The notes beneath the pieces were generated by a model, which was not told the origin of the DNA, did not search any database, and saw only the letters and a list, made by a program, of their open reading frames with translations. 64,000 bases of DNA, from positions 1 through 64,000 of the forward strand of contig JAEEWS010000001.1 of NCBI GenBank assembly GCA_016287765.1. Direction: 5' to 3'. Below are positions 55,208 through 63,302 of this stretch, in pieces (within the stretch, counting starts at the first letter, position 1; each line of letters begins with the position of its first letter). The translations under genes and the position numbers were made by a program. Source of the stretch: Lachnospiraceae bacterium (GTDB lineage Bacteria; Bacillota_A; Clostridia; Lachnospirales; Lachnospiraceae).

Positions 55208-56203
55208 TTACTTCTGCTGAGCCTGAACAGCTGTGATGGCGATAACACCAACGATATCCTCGGTAAAGCATCCTCTGGAAAGATCATTAACGGGAGCTGC
55301 GATACCCTGGGTCATAGGTCCGTAAGCTTCAGCCTTGGCAAGTCTCTGAACGAGCTTGTAGCCGATGTTTCCTGCATCGAGATCAGGGAAGATCAAGGTG
55401 TTTGCCTGACCTGCAACTGCGCTTCCGGGTGCTTTGGATGCGCCTACAGAAGGAACAATTGCTGCATCAAGCTGAAGTTCGCCATCGATCATGAATTCAG
55501 GATAATCCTTCTTAGCGATCTCAACTGCTGCTGTAACCTTATCAATATCAGCATGCTTTGCGGAACCCTTGGAAGAATGTGAAAGGAGAGCTACCTTTGC
55601 AGGCTTTCCTACAAGTGCTTCGAAACTCTTTGCGGAACTTCCGGCAATAGCTGCCAGTTCTTCGGATGTAGGATTCTGAACGAGTCCGCAGTCACCGAAT
55701 ACAAAGGTTCCTTCCTCGCCGAATTCGCAATCGGGAACAACCATGATAAAGAAAGCTGAAACAAGCTTGGTTCCGGGTGCTGTCTTCAGGATCTGGAGGC
55801 AAGGACGAAGTGTATTTGCTGTGGAATGGCATGCGCCGGAAACAACACCGTCCGCATCTCCCATCTTAACCATCATAACCGCAAAGGTGGTATAGTCTGT
55901 CGTAAGAGACTCCTTAGCCTTTTCGGGTGTCATGCCCTTAGCCTGGCGAAGTTCAACCAGCTTGTCGATGTAACTCTGTAATTTATCTGTCTTATTGGGA
56001 TCGATCCTCTGAGCCTTGGAAATATCAAGACCCTGAGCTGTCTTTTCGATTTCTTCATCGGAACCCACAAGAATGATATTTGCTGTTCCCTCCTTAAGTG
56101 TGATGGCTGCAGCTTCCATTACTCTTCTGTCTTCTGTCTCGGGAAGAACGATGGTCTTGAGATTCTGCTTAGCTCTTGCTTTAATTCCTTCAATGAAACT
56201 CAT
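55208..56203 (-). CDS. pta: Phosphate acetyltransferase
   Basis: Makes acetyl-phosphate from acetyl-CoA. The 331 residues form the short, single-domain Pta type common in Firmicutes. Landmarks are IVLPETEDRRVMEAA, ADGVVSGACHSTANTLRP, FGDCGLVQNPTSEELAAIA and DAAIVPSVGASKAPGS. The start 56203 has AAAGGAGAAAACAT upstream. Its promoter overlaps that of the divergent tmcAL. Confidence 0.98.
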   Translation of the reverse strand: MSFIEGIKARAKQNLKTIVLPETEDRRVMEAAAITLKEGTANIILVGSDEEIEKTAQGLDISKAQRIDPNKTDKLQSYIDKLVELRQAKGMTPEKAKESLTTDYTTFAVMMVKMGDADGVVSGACHSTANTLRPCLQILKTAPGTKLVSAFFIMVVPDCEFGEEGTFVFGDCGLVQNPTSEELAAIAGSSAKSFEALVGKPAKVALLSHSSKGSAKHADIDKVTAAVEIAKKDYPEFMIDGELQLDAAIVPSVGASKAPGSAVAGQANTLIFPDLDAGNIGYKLVQRLAKAEAYGPMTQGIAAPVNDLSRGCFTEDIVGVIAITAVQAQQK

Positions 56204-56264
56204 ATGTTTTCTCCTTTCGAATTCGGTGCGGAAGCTTCATATCCTTTTCTCCAAAAGGTAGGCT

Positions 56265-56309
56265 TTGCACATTTGGATTTATTATAGTATAATCTTGGAA
56301 GTTTAACAA
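56265..56309. promoter_or_regulatory. Overlapping divergent promoters of pta and tmcAL
   Basis: Minus strand (pta): TTGTTA (56309-56304), 17 bases, TATAAT (56286-56281). Plus strand (tmcAL): TTGCAC (56265-56270), 17 bases, TATAAT (56288-56293). The two -10 boxes are only one base apart, so polymerase cannot occupy both at once. Confidence 0.7.
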
Positions 56310-56354
56310 GAAAAAAATTCAAAACATGGACTTATGGTGAAAGGGAAAATTACA

Positions 56355-57575
56355 ATGAAGATTGCAGCTGTTATCGCTGAATTTAATCCATTTCATAACG
56401 GACACGCATATCTCATAAACGAGATCCGCGAAAAAGAGGGAGCCGACTATGTGGCAGCCTTTATGAGCGGTGATTTCGTACAGCGCGGCGCCCCTGCCCT
56501 TTGCAACAAATTCCTGAGGGCGGAAGCCGCAGTGAGAAGCGGCGTCGATGCGGTTTTTGAGCTGCCGGCGGTCTATGCCTCCTCTGCAGCTCCTGACTTT
56601 GCTTTTGGAGGCGTTTCCATGGCAAACTCCTTAGGTTGCACGGATATCCTTGCCTTCGGGAGTGAATGCGGTAATATAGATTCCCTTACGGAAGTTGCTG
56701 ATATCATGTTAAACGAACCTGAGGAGTATAAGACATTATTAAACCGTGCACTTAAAAACGGTTCTTCCTACCCTGCCGCCGTATCAAAAGCCTTAAAGGA
56801 AACCTTTCCCGATTTAGGCCGATTAACGGACCATCCCAACAATACACTGGGGATCGAATACATAAAAGCCTTAAAAAGATCCGGCTCCTCCGTAACTCCG
56901 GTAACCTTTCCCAGATATCTCACATCCCATAAACAAAACGAACTCGTGAAAGACAAAAAAACCGGGATCTGCTATTCCGGTGCTTCTTTTATAAGAAAAT
57001 GCCTGACTGAAAACGATCCGGATAAAAGTTTTTTAAAAGCCGTCCCTTCATGGTTTTCAAATGTGGTCGACAATAGCCCCGACGTCTTCTTTCCCATGAG
57101 ATCAGATGACTTTTCCTATCCTCTTTTTATAATGCTGGAAGCTATGAAACCATCCGATATTGATTCCCTTCTCGGAAATCCTGACCTTAAAGCAAAGTTA
57201 AAGAAACATATCCGTTCTTATATGAGTTTTGACGATCTTAAGAATAAACTTAAAGATAAGAATTTTACGGATACAACAGCAGGAAGGCTCCTGATCCATG
57301 CTCTGTTAAATATAGCGGATACAGACGTGAACAGATCGGAGGGTGTATCCTATCTGCGCCTCCTGGCTATGAGCAGACAAGCATCGCCGTTATTAAGAAA
57401 AATAAAAGAAAACTCTTCGGTCCCGGTGATAACAAAAATGGCAGATCATGATATTGCCAAAAACCCAATGCTTTTAAAAGACATTTACGCTTCCGATCTC
57501 TACGAAAAAACAGTATCCGCAAAATACGGCTGCATATATAAAAACGACATTATAAGATCTCCCATCATAGTATAA
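56355..57575 (+). CDS. tmcAL: tRNA(Met) cytidine acetate ligase TmcAL
   Basis: Bacterial enzyme (YlbM family) that activates acetate with ATP and places N4-acetylcytidine at the wobble position of elongator tRNA-Met. The start ATG 56355 (MKIAAVIAEFNPFHNGH) follows AAAGGG, giving 406 residues. The nucleotidyltransferase HxGH-like motif is NPFHNGHAYL (N11-H17), with the family segment FMSGDFVQRGAPA. The gene is divergent from pta-ackA, whose product acetate is its substrate. This neighbourhood is common in Clostridia. Confidence 0.93.
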   Translation: MKIAAVIAEFNPFHNGHAYLINEIREKEGADYVAAFMSGDFVQRGAPALCNKFLRAEAAVRSGVDAVFELPAVYASSAAPDFAFGGVSMANSLGCTDILAFGSECGNIDSLTEVADIMLNEPEEYKTLLNRALKNGSSYPAAVSKALKETFPDLGRLTDHPNNTLGIEYIKALKRSGSSVTPVTFPRYLTSHKQNELVKDKKTGICYSGASFIRKCLTENDPDKSFLKAVPSWFSNVVDNSPDVFFPMRSDDFSYPLFIMLEAMKPSDIDSLLGNPDLKAKLKKHIRSYMSFDDLKNKLKDKNFTDTTAGRLLIHALLNIADTDVNRSEGVSYLRLLAMSRQASPLLRKIKENSSVPVITKMADHDIAKNPMLLKDIYASDLYEKTVSAKYGCIYKNDIIRSPIIV

Positions 57576-57580
57576 AAAAA

Positions 57581-57607
57581 GGACTTCGCCTTGCGGCGAA
57601 GTCCTTT
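57581..57607. terminator. Bidirectional terminator after tmcAL
   Basis: Perfect 10-bp stem GGACTTCGCC / GGCGAAGTCC with a 4-base loop, A-run before and TTT after. It serves both tmcAL and the convergent coiled-coil gene. Confidence 0.88.
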
Positions 57608-57611
57608 GGTA

Positions 57612-58313
57612 TTAATCAATATCACGCATAAATGCATCGGAATCCACATTAAAGGAGTCACTGTCAGAATCCTCGTTGTTATCAACACCGAAAAACTGGT
57701 TGTCATTCTCGTACTGACCGGCCTGTTCGCCTTCGATGTCTCCCACGATATCGGTATTCTCCTCGGGAGCAACCTCCTCACAAAGTTCTTTACGGTTGGA
57801 AGTAACGATCTCCAGGTTATTTGAAAGAGCTTCCAGTAATGCATCATATTTAGCTTTGGTGTCCTCTAAGGTAACGGAAAGTACATTTTCCACCTGAGTA
57901 AGCATATCCTTTGTATATCGATATGCTCCGGACCTGATCTGATCTGCTTCGTATGTAGCCAGACTGTAGGTCTCCTGAGCCTGATTGTTTGCTCTGGAGA
58001 TGAACTCATTGGCCTGAAGATAAGCCTGACGCATGATCTCGCTGTCATGAACCATGGACTCAGCTTTGACTCCGGCATCAGCAATGATCTTCTGAGCCTT
58101 TAACTCAGCTTCTCTTAAGATCTCATCTCTTCTGTCAAGGATCTTGGTACATCTTGATACTTCATCGGGGATCCTGAGTTTCAGTTCATCAAGTTTGTCC
58201 AGAAGTTCATCTTTATGAACGACGATCATCGTGCTTGAAAGCCCCTTGGGCTTACACATCTCTATATATTCGTAAACATCCTCTATTGCCTGCTCAATTC
58301 TTTTGGAACTCAT
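57612..58313 (-). CDS. Coiled-coil protein downstream of coaD
   Basis: The 233 residues are almost entirely helical: a long Glu/Lys/Ala-rich coiled coil with DEILREAELKAQKIIADAG (DivIVA or V-ATPase subunit-H-like heptads), then an acidic, Asp/Asn-rich C-terminal tail. Such proteins follow coaD in many Clostridia and are often misnamed ATPase. No nucleotide-binding motif is visible. Function is unknown. Confidence 0.75.
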   Translation of the reverse strand: MSSKRIEQAIEDVYEYIEMCKPKGLSSTMIVVHKDELLDKLDELKLRIPDEVSRCTKILDRRDEILREAELKAQKIIADAGVKAESMVHDSEIMRQAYLQANEFISRANNQAQETYSLATYEADQIRSGAYRYTKDMLTQVENVLSVTLEDTKAKYDALLEALSNNLEIVTSNRKELCEEVAPEENTDIVGDIEGEQAGQYENDNQFFGVDNNEDSDSDSFNVDSDAFMRDID

Positions 58314-58316
58314 ACT

Positions 58317-58808
58317 CTAATCCTCCGTACACTTTTTGTATTTTTCATAAATGTCCTTCATTATGCATTTAGGAACAAACGCAGAAATATCTCCCCCATA
58401 AGAAGCTATTTCCCTTACAAGGCTGGAACTGACAAATGAATATTCTATACTCGTGGTAAAGAATATGGTATCCACATCCGGATACATTTTATGGTTGGTC
58501 TGAGCTATCTGGATCTCATACTCGAAATCCGTAACCGCTCTCAATCCTCTTACCAGAAAATCTGCTTTTTCTTTTTTTGCAAAATCAACCAGCAATCCGT
58601 CATAGGTTTCAATACGGATATTCGGTATATCACTCGTAACTTTCTTAAGCAGCTCCACTCTCTCATCCACCTGAAAAAGCGGGGTTTTTGAACTGTTTTT
58701 CAGAACTCCTATTATTAGTTCATCGGATAGTTTTGAAGCCCTCTTTATAATATCAAGATGCCCCAGCGTGACCGGATCAAAACTCCCCGGATAAATACCT
58801 TTTTTCAT
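58317..58808 (-). CDS. coaD: Phosphopantetheine adenylyltransferase
   Basis: Fourth step of coenzyme A synthesis. The start ATG 58808 (MKKGIYPGSFDPVTLGH) gives 163 residues; a longer frame has no ribosome site and overlaps rsmD. The HxGH-like nucleotidyltransferase motif TLGH is at residues 14-17, and the C-terminal motif TSIEYSFVSSSLVREIASYGG is the conserved ISSTxVR region. rsmD-coaD adjacency is widespread in Firmicutes. Confidence 0.97.
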   Translation of the reverse strand: MKKGIYPGSFDPVTLGHLDIIKRASKLSDELIIGVLKNSSKTPLFQVDERVELLKKVTSDIPNIRIETYDGLLVDFAKKEKADFLVRGLRAVTDFEYEIQIAQTNHKMYPDVDTIFFTTSIEYSFVSSSLVREIASYGGDISAFVPKCIMKDIYEKYKKCTED

Positions 58809-58824
58809 ATAACATCCTGTCCCT

Positions 58825-59382
58825 TCATCCTTTTTGACGGATGAAAACATGTTTATTGTTTCTGTATTTCTTTTCTTTAAAGATTTCAAAGCCCAGATCC
58901 GCAACATAACTCAGATCGGTCTGATTGGAAGCTTCAACAATGATCCATGTCTCGTCGTTTACAAGAACAGAACCGGAAAGCTTCTCCAAAACCCTTTTTT
59001 CATGTTCATGATTATAGGGCGGATCCATAAAGATGAAATCATATGCCTGTATTTCACTTTCCAGTACCTTCAATGCTCCAAGCGCATCCAATGACAATAC
59101 CCGTGCTCTCTCTGTAAGGCCCGTGGTCTTAAGGTTTTCTTTCATTACGCTAATGGAAGCCGGACTGTTATCGACCATAACAACCTTTTTGGCTCCGCGG
59201 CTCATGGCCTCAATACCGATAGCCCCTGTCCCCGAGAACAGATCGATAAACGAACTGCCGGAAATATAAGGATTTATGACATTAAACAATGTCTCCTTTG
59301 TGTTGTCCTGTGTGGGCCTGACCGCTTCTCCCGGAACCGCTTTAAGCGGCAGGTGTCTTTTTTCTCCTGCAATTACTCTCAT
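58825..59382 (-). CDS. rsmD: 16S rRNA (guanine(966)-N2)-methyltransferase RsmD
   Basis: SAM-dependent methyltransferase of 16S rRNA G966. The 185 residues start MRVIAGEKRHLPL and carry RPTQDNTKETLFN, the SAM motif DLFSGTGAIGIEAM (SGTGAIG, 50-56) and the catalytic DPPYN (D120-N124). It ends 16 bases before coaD. The upstream 60 bases are AT-rich without a clear promoter. Confidence 0.95.
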   Translation of the reverse strand: MRVIAGEKRHLPLKAVPGEAVRPTQDNTKETLFNVINPYISGSSFIDLFSGTGAIGIEAMSRGAKKVVMVDNSPASISVMKENLKTTGLTERARVLSLDALGALKVLESEIQAYDFIFMDPPYNHEHEKRVLEKLSGSVLVNDETWIIVEASNQTDLSYVADLGFEIFKEKKYRNNKHVFIRQKG

Positions 59383-59445
59383 TTTAGTCTATTTAAATCA
59401 ATAATTCAACAATGTTTTTTTGCTATTTTAACTGTTTTTTTCTTA

Positions 59446-60168
59446 TTATTCTTCAATACTGTTCTTAATGATCTTGTTTATGGCCGCAAAATCATGAAGA
59501 GCTTTCTTACCGATCTTAAAGATCTTCTTCATGTTAATGGAGTTCACTCCGCCCTGACGGGGTCTGAAGGTAATGGGGATGAACTTTACCTTATAACCTT
59601 TCTTGATGAAAAGAACTGATATTATAACATTTGAAAGATTATAATTTTCGGGAATATATTTAATCTCCTTTTTAAGGCTCTCGGCTTTCATAAGTCTGAA
59701 AGGAGTATTTGCATCTGTAACCGTCACATGGAAACATATCCTGCACACGAGCTTTAAGGTCTTGGTAACAACGATCCTTGAAAAACCGTCCTGTCTGCCC
59801 TTTCTGTGACCGATGACCATATCATATTCTTCTCTCTGCTTCCAGAATTCATCAAATTCCGAAGGAAGTGTCTGACCGTCGGAGTCGGTCTGAAAAATAT
59901 AATCCGCTCCGCTCTTTATGGCATGATCATATCCGTAAAGGATGGTGGCACCGTGTCCTCCGTTGGGCTTTGTAAGGGGCTCCAGCTGAGGTCTTGTCTC
60001 ACTTAACTTTAAAAGGATGTCATAGGTATCATCCTTGCTTCCGTCATTGACTATTACAAGTCTTGAGTCGGTACCGTATTTCTCTACAACCGGATACCAG
60101 TCGTTTACAACGTTTTCGATATTGTCCCTTTCATTATAGGCAGGGATCACTATATAAAGCTTGTCCAT
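59446..60168 (-). CDS. Family 2 glycosyltransferase
   Basis: The 240-residue cytosolic GT2 enzyme (start ATG 60168, MDKLYIVIPAYNERD) carries the nucleotide-sugar fold: IVIPAYNERDNI, VNDGSKDDTYD, NGGHGATILYGYDHAI, and the DxD motif in FQTDSDGQ. It lacks the C-terminal membrane helices seen in DPM1/GtrB. It probably transfers a sugar to a lipid carrier or glycan. It ends an operon with a polytopic membrane protein and a second GT2. No strong ribosome site precedes the ATG. Confidence 0.85.
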   Translation of the reverse strand: MDKLYIVIPAYNERDNIENVVNDWYPVVEKYGTDSRLVIVNDGSKDDTYDILLKLSETRPQLEPLTKPNGGHGATILYGYDHAIKSGADYIFQTDSDGQTLPSEFDEFWKQREEYDMVIGHRKGRQDGFSRIVVTKTLKLVCRICFHVTVTDANTPFRLMKAESLKKEIKYIPENYNLSNVIISVLFIKKGYKVKFIPITFRPRQGGVNSINMKKIFKIGKKALHDFAAINKIIKNSIEE

Positions 60169-60230
60169 TTTCTCATTTCTCAAAATATCTCATGTATTTT
60201 GAGCCTTTCTCCTTTTTGTTAAATATATTA

Positions 60231-62348
60231 TTAATATATGATCTGTGATGTATCGAATACTCTGACAGACCATTTTCCCTCTCCCTGAGTGTAGACTTCC
60301 TTATAGGTTGCAGCGATAAGATCCTCATTAACGCCATATTCTTCTCTGGTACTGATATTGACAATAATGTAATCGATATCAGCCTTGTATATATAATAAG
60401 CCAGTTCTTTTGAATCCGTGGCTCCGAATATCTGCTTTACCATTTGCTCTCTGGAAGCTGTCTCATATCCGGCAGACCAGGTACAATAAGGATAACTGTA
60501 ATAATGCATTACACCGCCGAGAACAATATTGTTGAGGGCTGCAGTACTGTCAAGAACCAGGTCATCGGAATCCAGATTATCCTTTAACCACAAAGTCACT
60601 TCATCTTTAAGGTCAAAGACCATATAATTCTTATCTTCCTTAGCCTGAATGTACAGTTCCGTGATACCCGTGGCCGTAAGCACCAGGATAAGGGCCGCTG
60701 AAACCAGACCGCTGATAATGCCCGGCCTCCTGAAAAGCCAGGAAACAAAATGAGCTGTGTACATGGATGTAAGCATAAGTGATATGATCACCCATTTGTG
60801 ATTGACTGCTATATCCGGCGTAAGGGAAAGGAAGAATGATAATACAAATGGAACAAGTGAAACCAATAGCATATATCTGGAAGTTCCTCTTACGAGTATC
60901 ATGCCGAAAAGCGCCAGCAACAAAGTAATGCCCGTAAGCAAAACTATGTATTCCATAACACCGAAGATCGTTTTGTTTTCGGCTATAAATCCGAATTCAT
61001 ATTTAGGACTTACAGCATTACCAAAGATAAAGAACTTGGTCTGTGCAAAGGACATGGCCACAGCCATAACAGCCGCTATGAGATGATCCATTCGACATAC
61101 AGAAAAAGCAGCCATAAAGAAAAGCATACCAAGAGTCGCTATAAGAGCGGATCCGTGCCAGAAAGCCAGAGCTCCCAGGAAAAGTCCGGAACCGATGGCA
61201 ACGCCGGGACTCTTTACGGCAAAAGAATCTCTGGAAAAGAAACAAAGTTTTATATAATCCCAGGCATCAGCCTTATAGCCGCTACCCACTCTTTCTCTTT
61301 TTATTTCATCCTCTTTTGCAAGATTTTCTTTGATACTCAGTTTAACGCCCTCTTTTTTGAGATGCATTATGTTTTCGCCCATTTCCCTTAAGTAAGGAAG
61401 GAAAATGATGATCCCCAAAAGCAGTGCGGTAATACCGAAGGCAAAATGTCTCTGGTTGCAGAATACTCTGGTGCACCAGAAACCCCATCCTTCATGATAA
61501 TCCGAAAGTGTAAAATAGGAACTGTTTTCAAGCAAAGCCCTGACGGGATTTCCCGAGGTGTCCTTCGCAAGAAAATCAAATACGGAAAAAGAACTTCTGA
61601 ACGTAAATAATATACCACCTATCCAGGCGGTCAGCCTGCATCTGAAAATATTGACAGTCAGGGTGAAAAGAAGAAGATAGGTGCAAAACAGATTCATGAT
61701 ACTGGGGATATTGAAGGCATGATCAAGCCTGAGGCCCAAAAATTCAAGATTTCCCACAAGAAATTCATGCATAAAATGATACCTTATGTCGGCATCTCCG
61801 AAATAGGCATATTGAGTGGGAAAATTATTGCCATAGGAAAAAGAACGGATCATGCTGAGATGAGCACCGAAATCCGCCCATACGGAAAGCCCCACGTTAA
61901 GGTTATTACCTGTAACATTAAAGGACTTATACATTATCACTCCGCAAAAAGCAAGAGCTATGACAGCATACACGGCATAGCTGGTATCTCCGTTCCAGAA
62001 GAACTCCTTTAACATTCTGGGATCTATGAGCCTGATCTTCCGCTTATTGATCCCGACACCGTAAAAAAGTACAAATGCAACGGCAAGCATCCCCAGAACT
62101 ATCACATTACCGAAGATGAGTGGCTTGGGCTGATCCTTGCTGATATACGAAACAATATAGACCAGCCAGGTTACGGTAAGAGTTCCCGTAATATACCAGG
62201 CAGGCAAAAGAACATAATAAGCCGGAAGCTTTATCATGCTTCCGTTTTCTCTTTTAACATATGCTCTCTCGATAAGTTTCGGAAAGAATATCTTGCAGAA
62301 CATATACCCCGTGAATATGCAGATAAAAATATATAATATGCCGAGCAT
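60231..62348 (-). CDS. Large polytopic membrane protein (possible GT-C glycosyltransferase)
   Basis: A 705-residue protein with about 12-14 hydrophobic segments, a large N-terminal extracellular loop (WADFGAHLSMIRSFSYGNNFP, with conserved-looking Asp and His) and a soluble C-terminal domain of about 130 residues. The layout and the acidic first loop resemble GT-C type lipid-linked-sugar transferases. No named family is recognised with confidence. It is flanked on both sides by GT2 enzymes, consistent with a surface glycan step. Confidence 0.7.
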   Translation of the reverse strand: MLGILYIFICIFTGYMFCKIFFPKLIERAYVKRENGSMIKLPAYYVLLPAWYITGTLTVTWLVYIVSYISKDQPKPLIFGNVIVLGMLAVAFVLFYGVGINKRKIRLIDPRMLKEFFWNGDTSYAVYAVIALAFCGVIMYKSFNVTGNNLNVGLSVWADFGAHLSMIRSFSYGNNFPTQYAYFGDADIRYHFMHEFLVGNLEFLGLRLDHAFNIPSIMNLFCTYLLLFTLTVNIFRCRLTAWIGGILFTFRSSFSVFDFLAKDTSGNPVRALLENSSYFTLSDYHEGWGFWCTRVFCNQRHFAFGITALLLGIIIFLPYLREMGENIMHLKKEGVKLSIKENLAKEDEIKRERVGSGYKADAWDYIKLCFFSRDSFAVKSPGVAIGSGLFLGALAFWHGSALIATLGMLFFMAAFSVCRMDHLIAAVMAVAMSFAQTKFFIFGNAVSPKYEFGFIAENKTIFGVMEYIVLLTGITLLLALFGMILVRGTSRYMLLVSLVPFVLSFFLSLTPDIAVNHKWVIISLMLTSMYTAHFVSWLFRRPGIISGLVSAALILVLTATGITELYIQAKEDKNYMVFDLKDEVTLWLKDNLDSDDLVLDSTAALNNIVLGGVMHYYSYPYCTWSAGYETASREQMVKQIFGATDSKELAYYIYKADIDYIIVNISTREEYGVNEDLIAATYKEVYTQGEGKWSVRVFDTSQIIY

Positions 62349-62366
62349 AACCCAAATACCGTTTCC

Positions 62367-63302
62367 TTAATTTTTTCTTCTTGAAATAATGTAACGTGGC
62401 CTACCCTTGATCTCATGATATATGCGTTCAAGATAAAGACCGATGATCCCCAAACAGATCATTATTGCAGATCCGATAAACAGCAACAGCAGGATCACCG
62501 TAGTGAAGCCTTCCATTGCAGCCCCCATGAAATACCTTACCAATGTCTGTATTCCCAGGACAACGGCAAAGGCAAACATCAGAAACCCAAGATAAATAAT
62601 GAGTTTAAGAGGTGCGGAGGCATAAGAAGTAATGGAGGTTACAGCCAGAGAGACCAGCCTTTTAAATGTCCATTTGGAAGTACCTTCCACTCTGTCCTTC
62701 ACCTCAAAAGGCACTCTCTGCCGGGTAAAGCCCACCCAGGCGGACATGCCCCTGAAGAAAGTGATCTTCTCAGGCATCTGTTGCATAGCGGCAACAACAT
62801 TTCTGTCCAGGAGTTTAAAATCGGAAGCATTTCTGAGATCTATGCCTGTAAGTTCAAGAAGGAGGCCGTAAAAAAGCTTGGCCATACCCTTATAAAACCT
62901 GTTTTCCTTACCTCTGTCGGATTTTACTCCCTCTACCACATCCACATCTTCGTCACGCCATATGCGGACAAAATCCGGGATAAGTTCCGGAGGATGCTGA
63001 AGATCCGAATCAAGGACTACCACTGCATCCCCCTTCGTTTCGTCAAGCCCCGCACAAAGGGCGGCTTCCTTACCGAAATTGCGGCTGAGTCGTACACTCC
63101 TTATCAAAGGATCGTTATCGGAAAGTTCCGAAAGCACACCCCAGGAGTTATCTTTCGATCCGTCATCCACCAGGACAAACTCATATTTAATATTGGCATC
63201 TTTTAAAATCTTCTCAACCGTTTTTACCGAAGAAGCTATGTGTTTCCCTTCGTTATAAACCGGCATGACGATCGAGATCAGTGAATTTTCGTCTCTCACC
63301 AC
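62367..63302 (-). CDS. GtrB/DPM1-like family 2 glycosyltransferase
   Basis: The 311 residues have the GT2 catalytic domain (IVMPVYNEGKHIAS, DDGSKDNSW, SRNFGKEAALCAGLD, VLDSDLQHPPEL with the DxD, and ASDFKLLDRNVV) and two C-terminal membrane helices (about 235-255 and 270-295) ending in LYLERIYHEIKGRPRYI. This is the GtrB/ArnC/DPM1 architecture, making polyprenyl-phosphate sugars for transfer across the membrane. The start is GTG 63302 (GAGG seven bases upstream) or the adjacent GTG 63299; both overlap the stop of the AAA+ gene. Confidence 0.93.
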   Translation of the reverse strand: MVRDENSLISIVMPVYNEGKHIASSVKTVEKILKDANIKYEFVLVDDGSKDNSWGVLSELSDNDPLIRSVRLSRNFGKEAALCAGLDETKGDAVVVLDSDLQHPPELIPDFVRIWRDEDVDVVEGVKSDRGKENRFYKGMAKLFYGLLLELTGIDLRNASDFKLLDRNVVAAMQQMPEKITFFRGMSAWVGFTRQRVPFEVKDRVEGTSKWTFKRLVSLAVTSITSYASAPLKLIIYLGFLMFAFAVVLGIQTLVRYFMGAAMEGFTTVILLLLFIGSAIMICLGIIGLYLERIYHEIKGRPRYIISRRKN

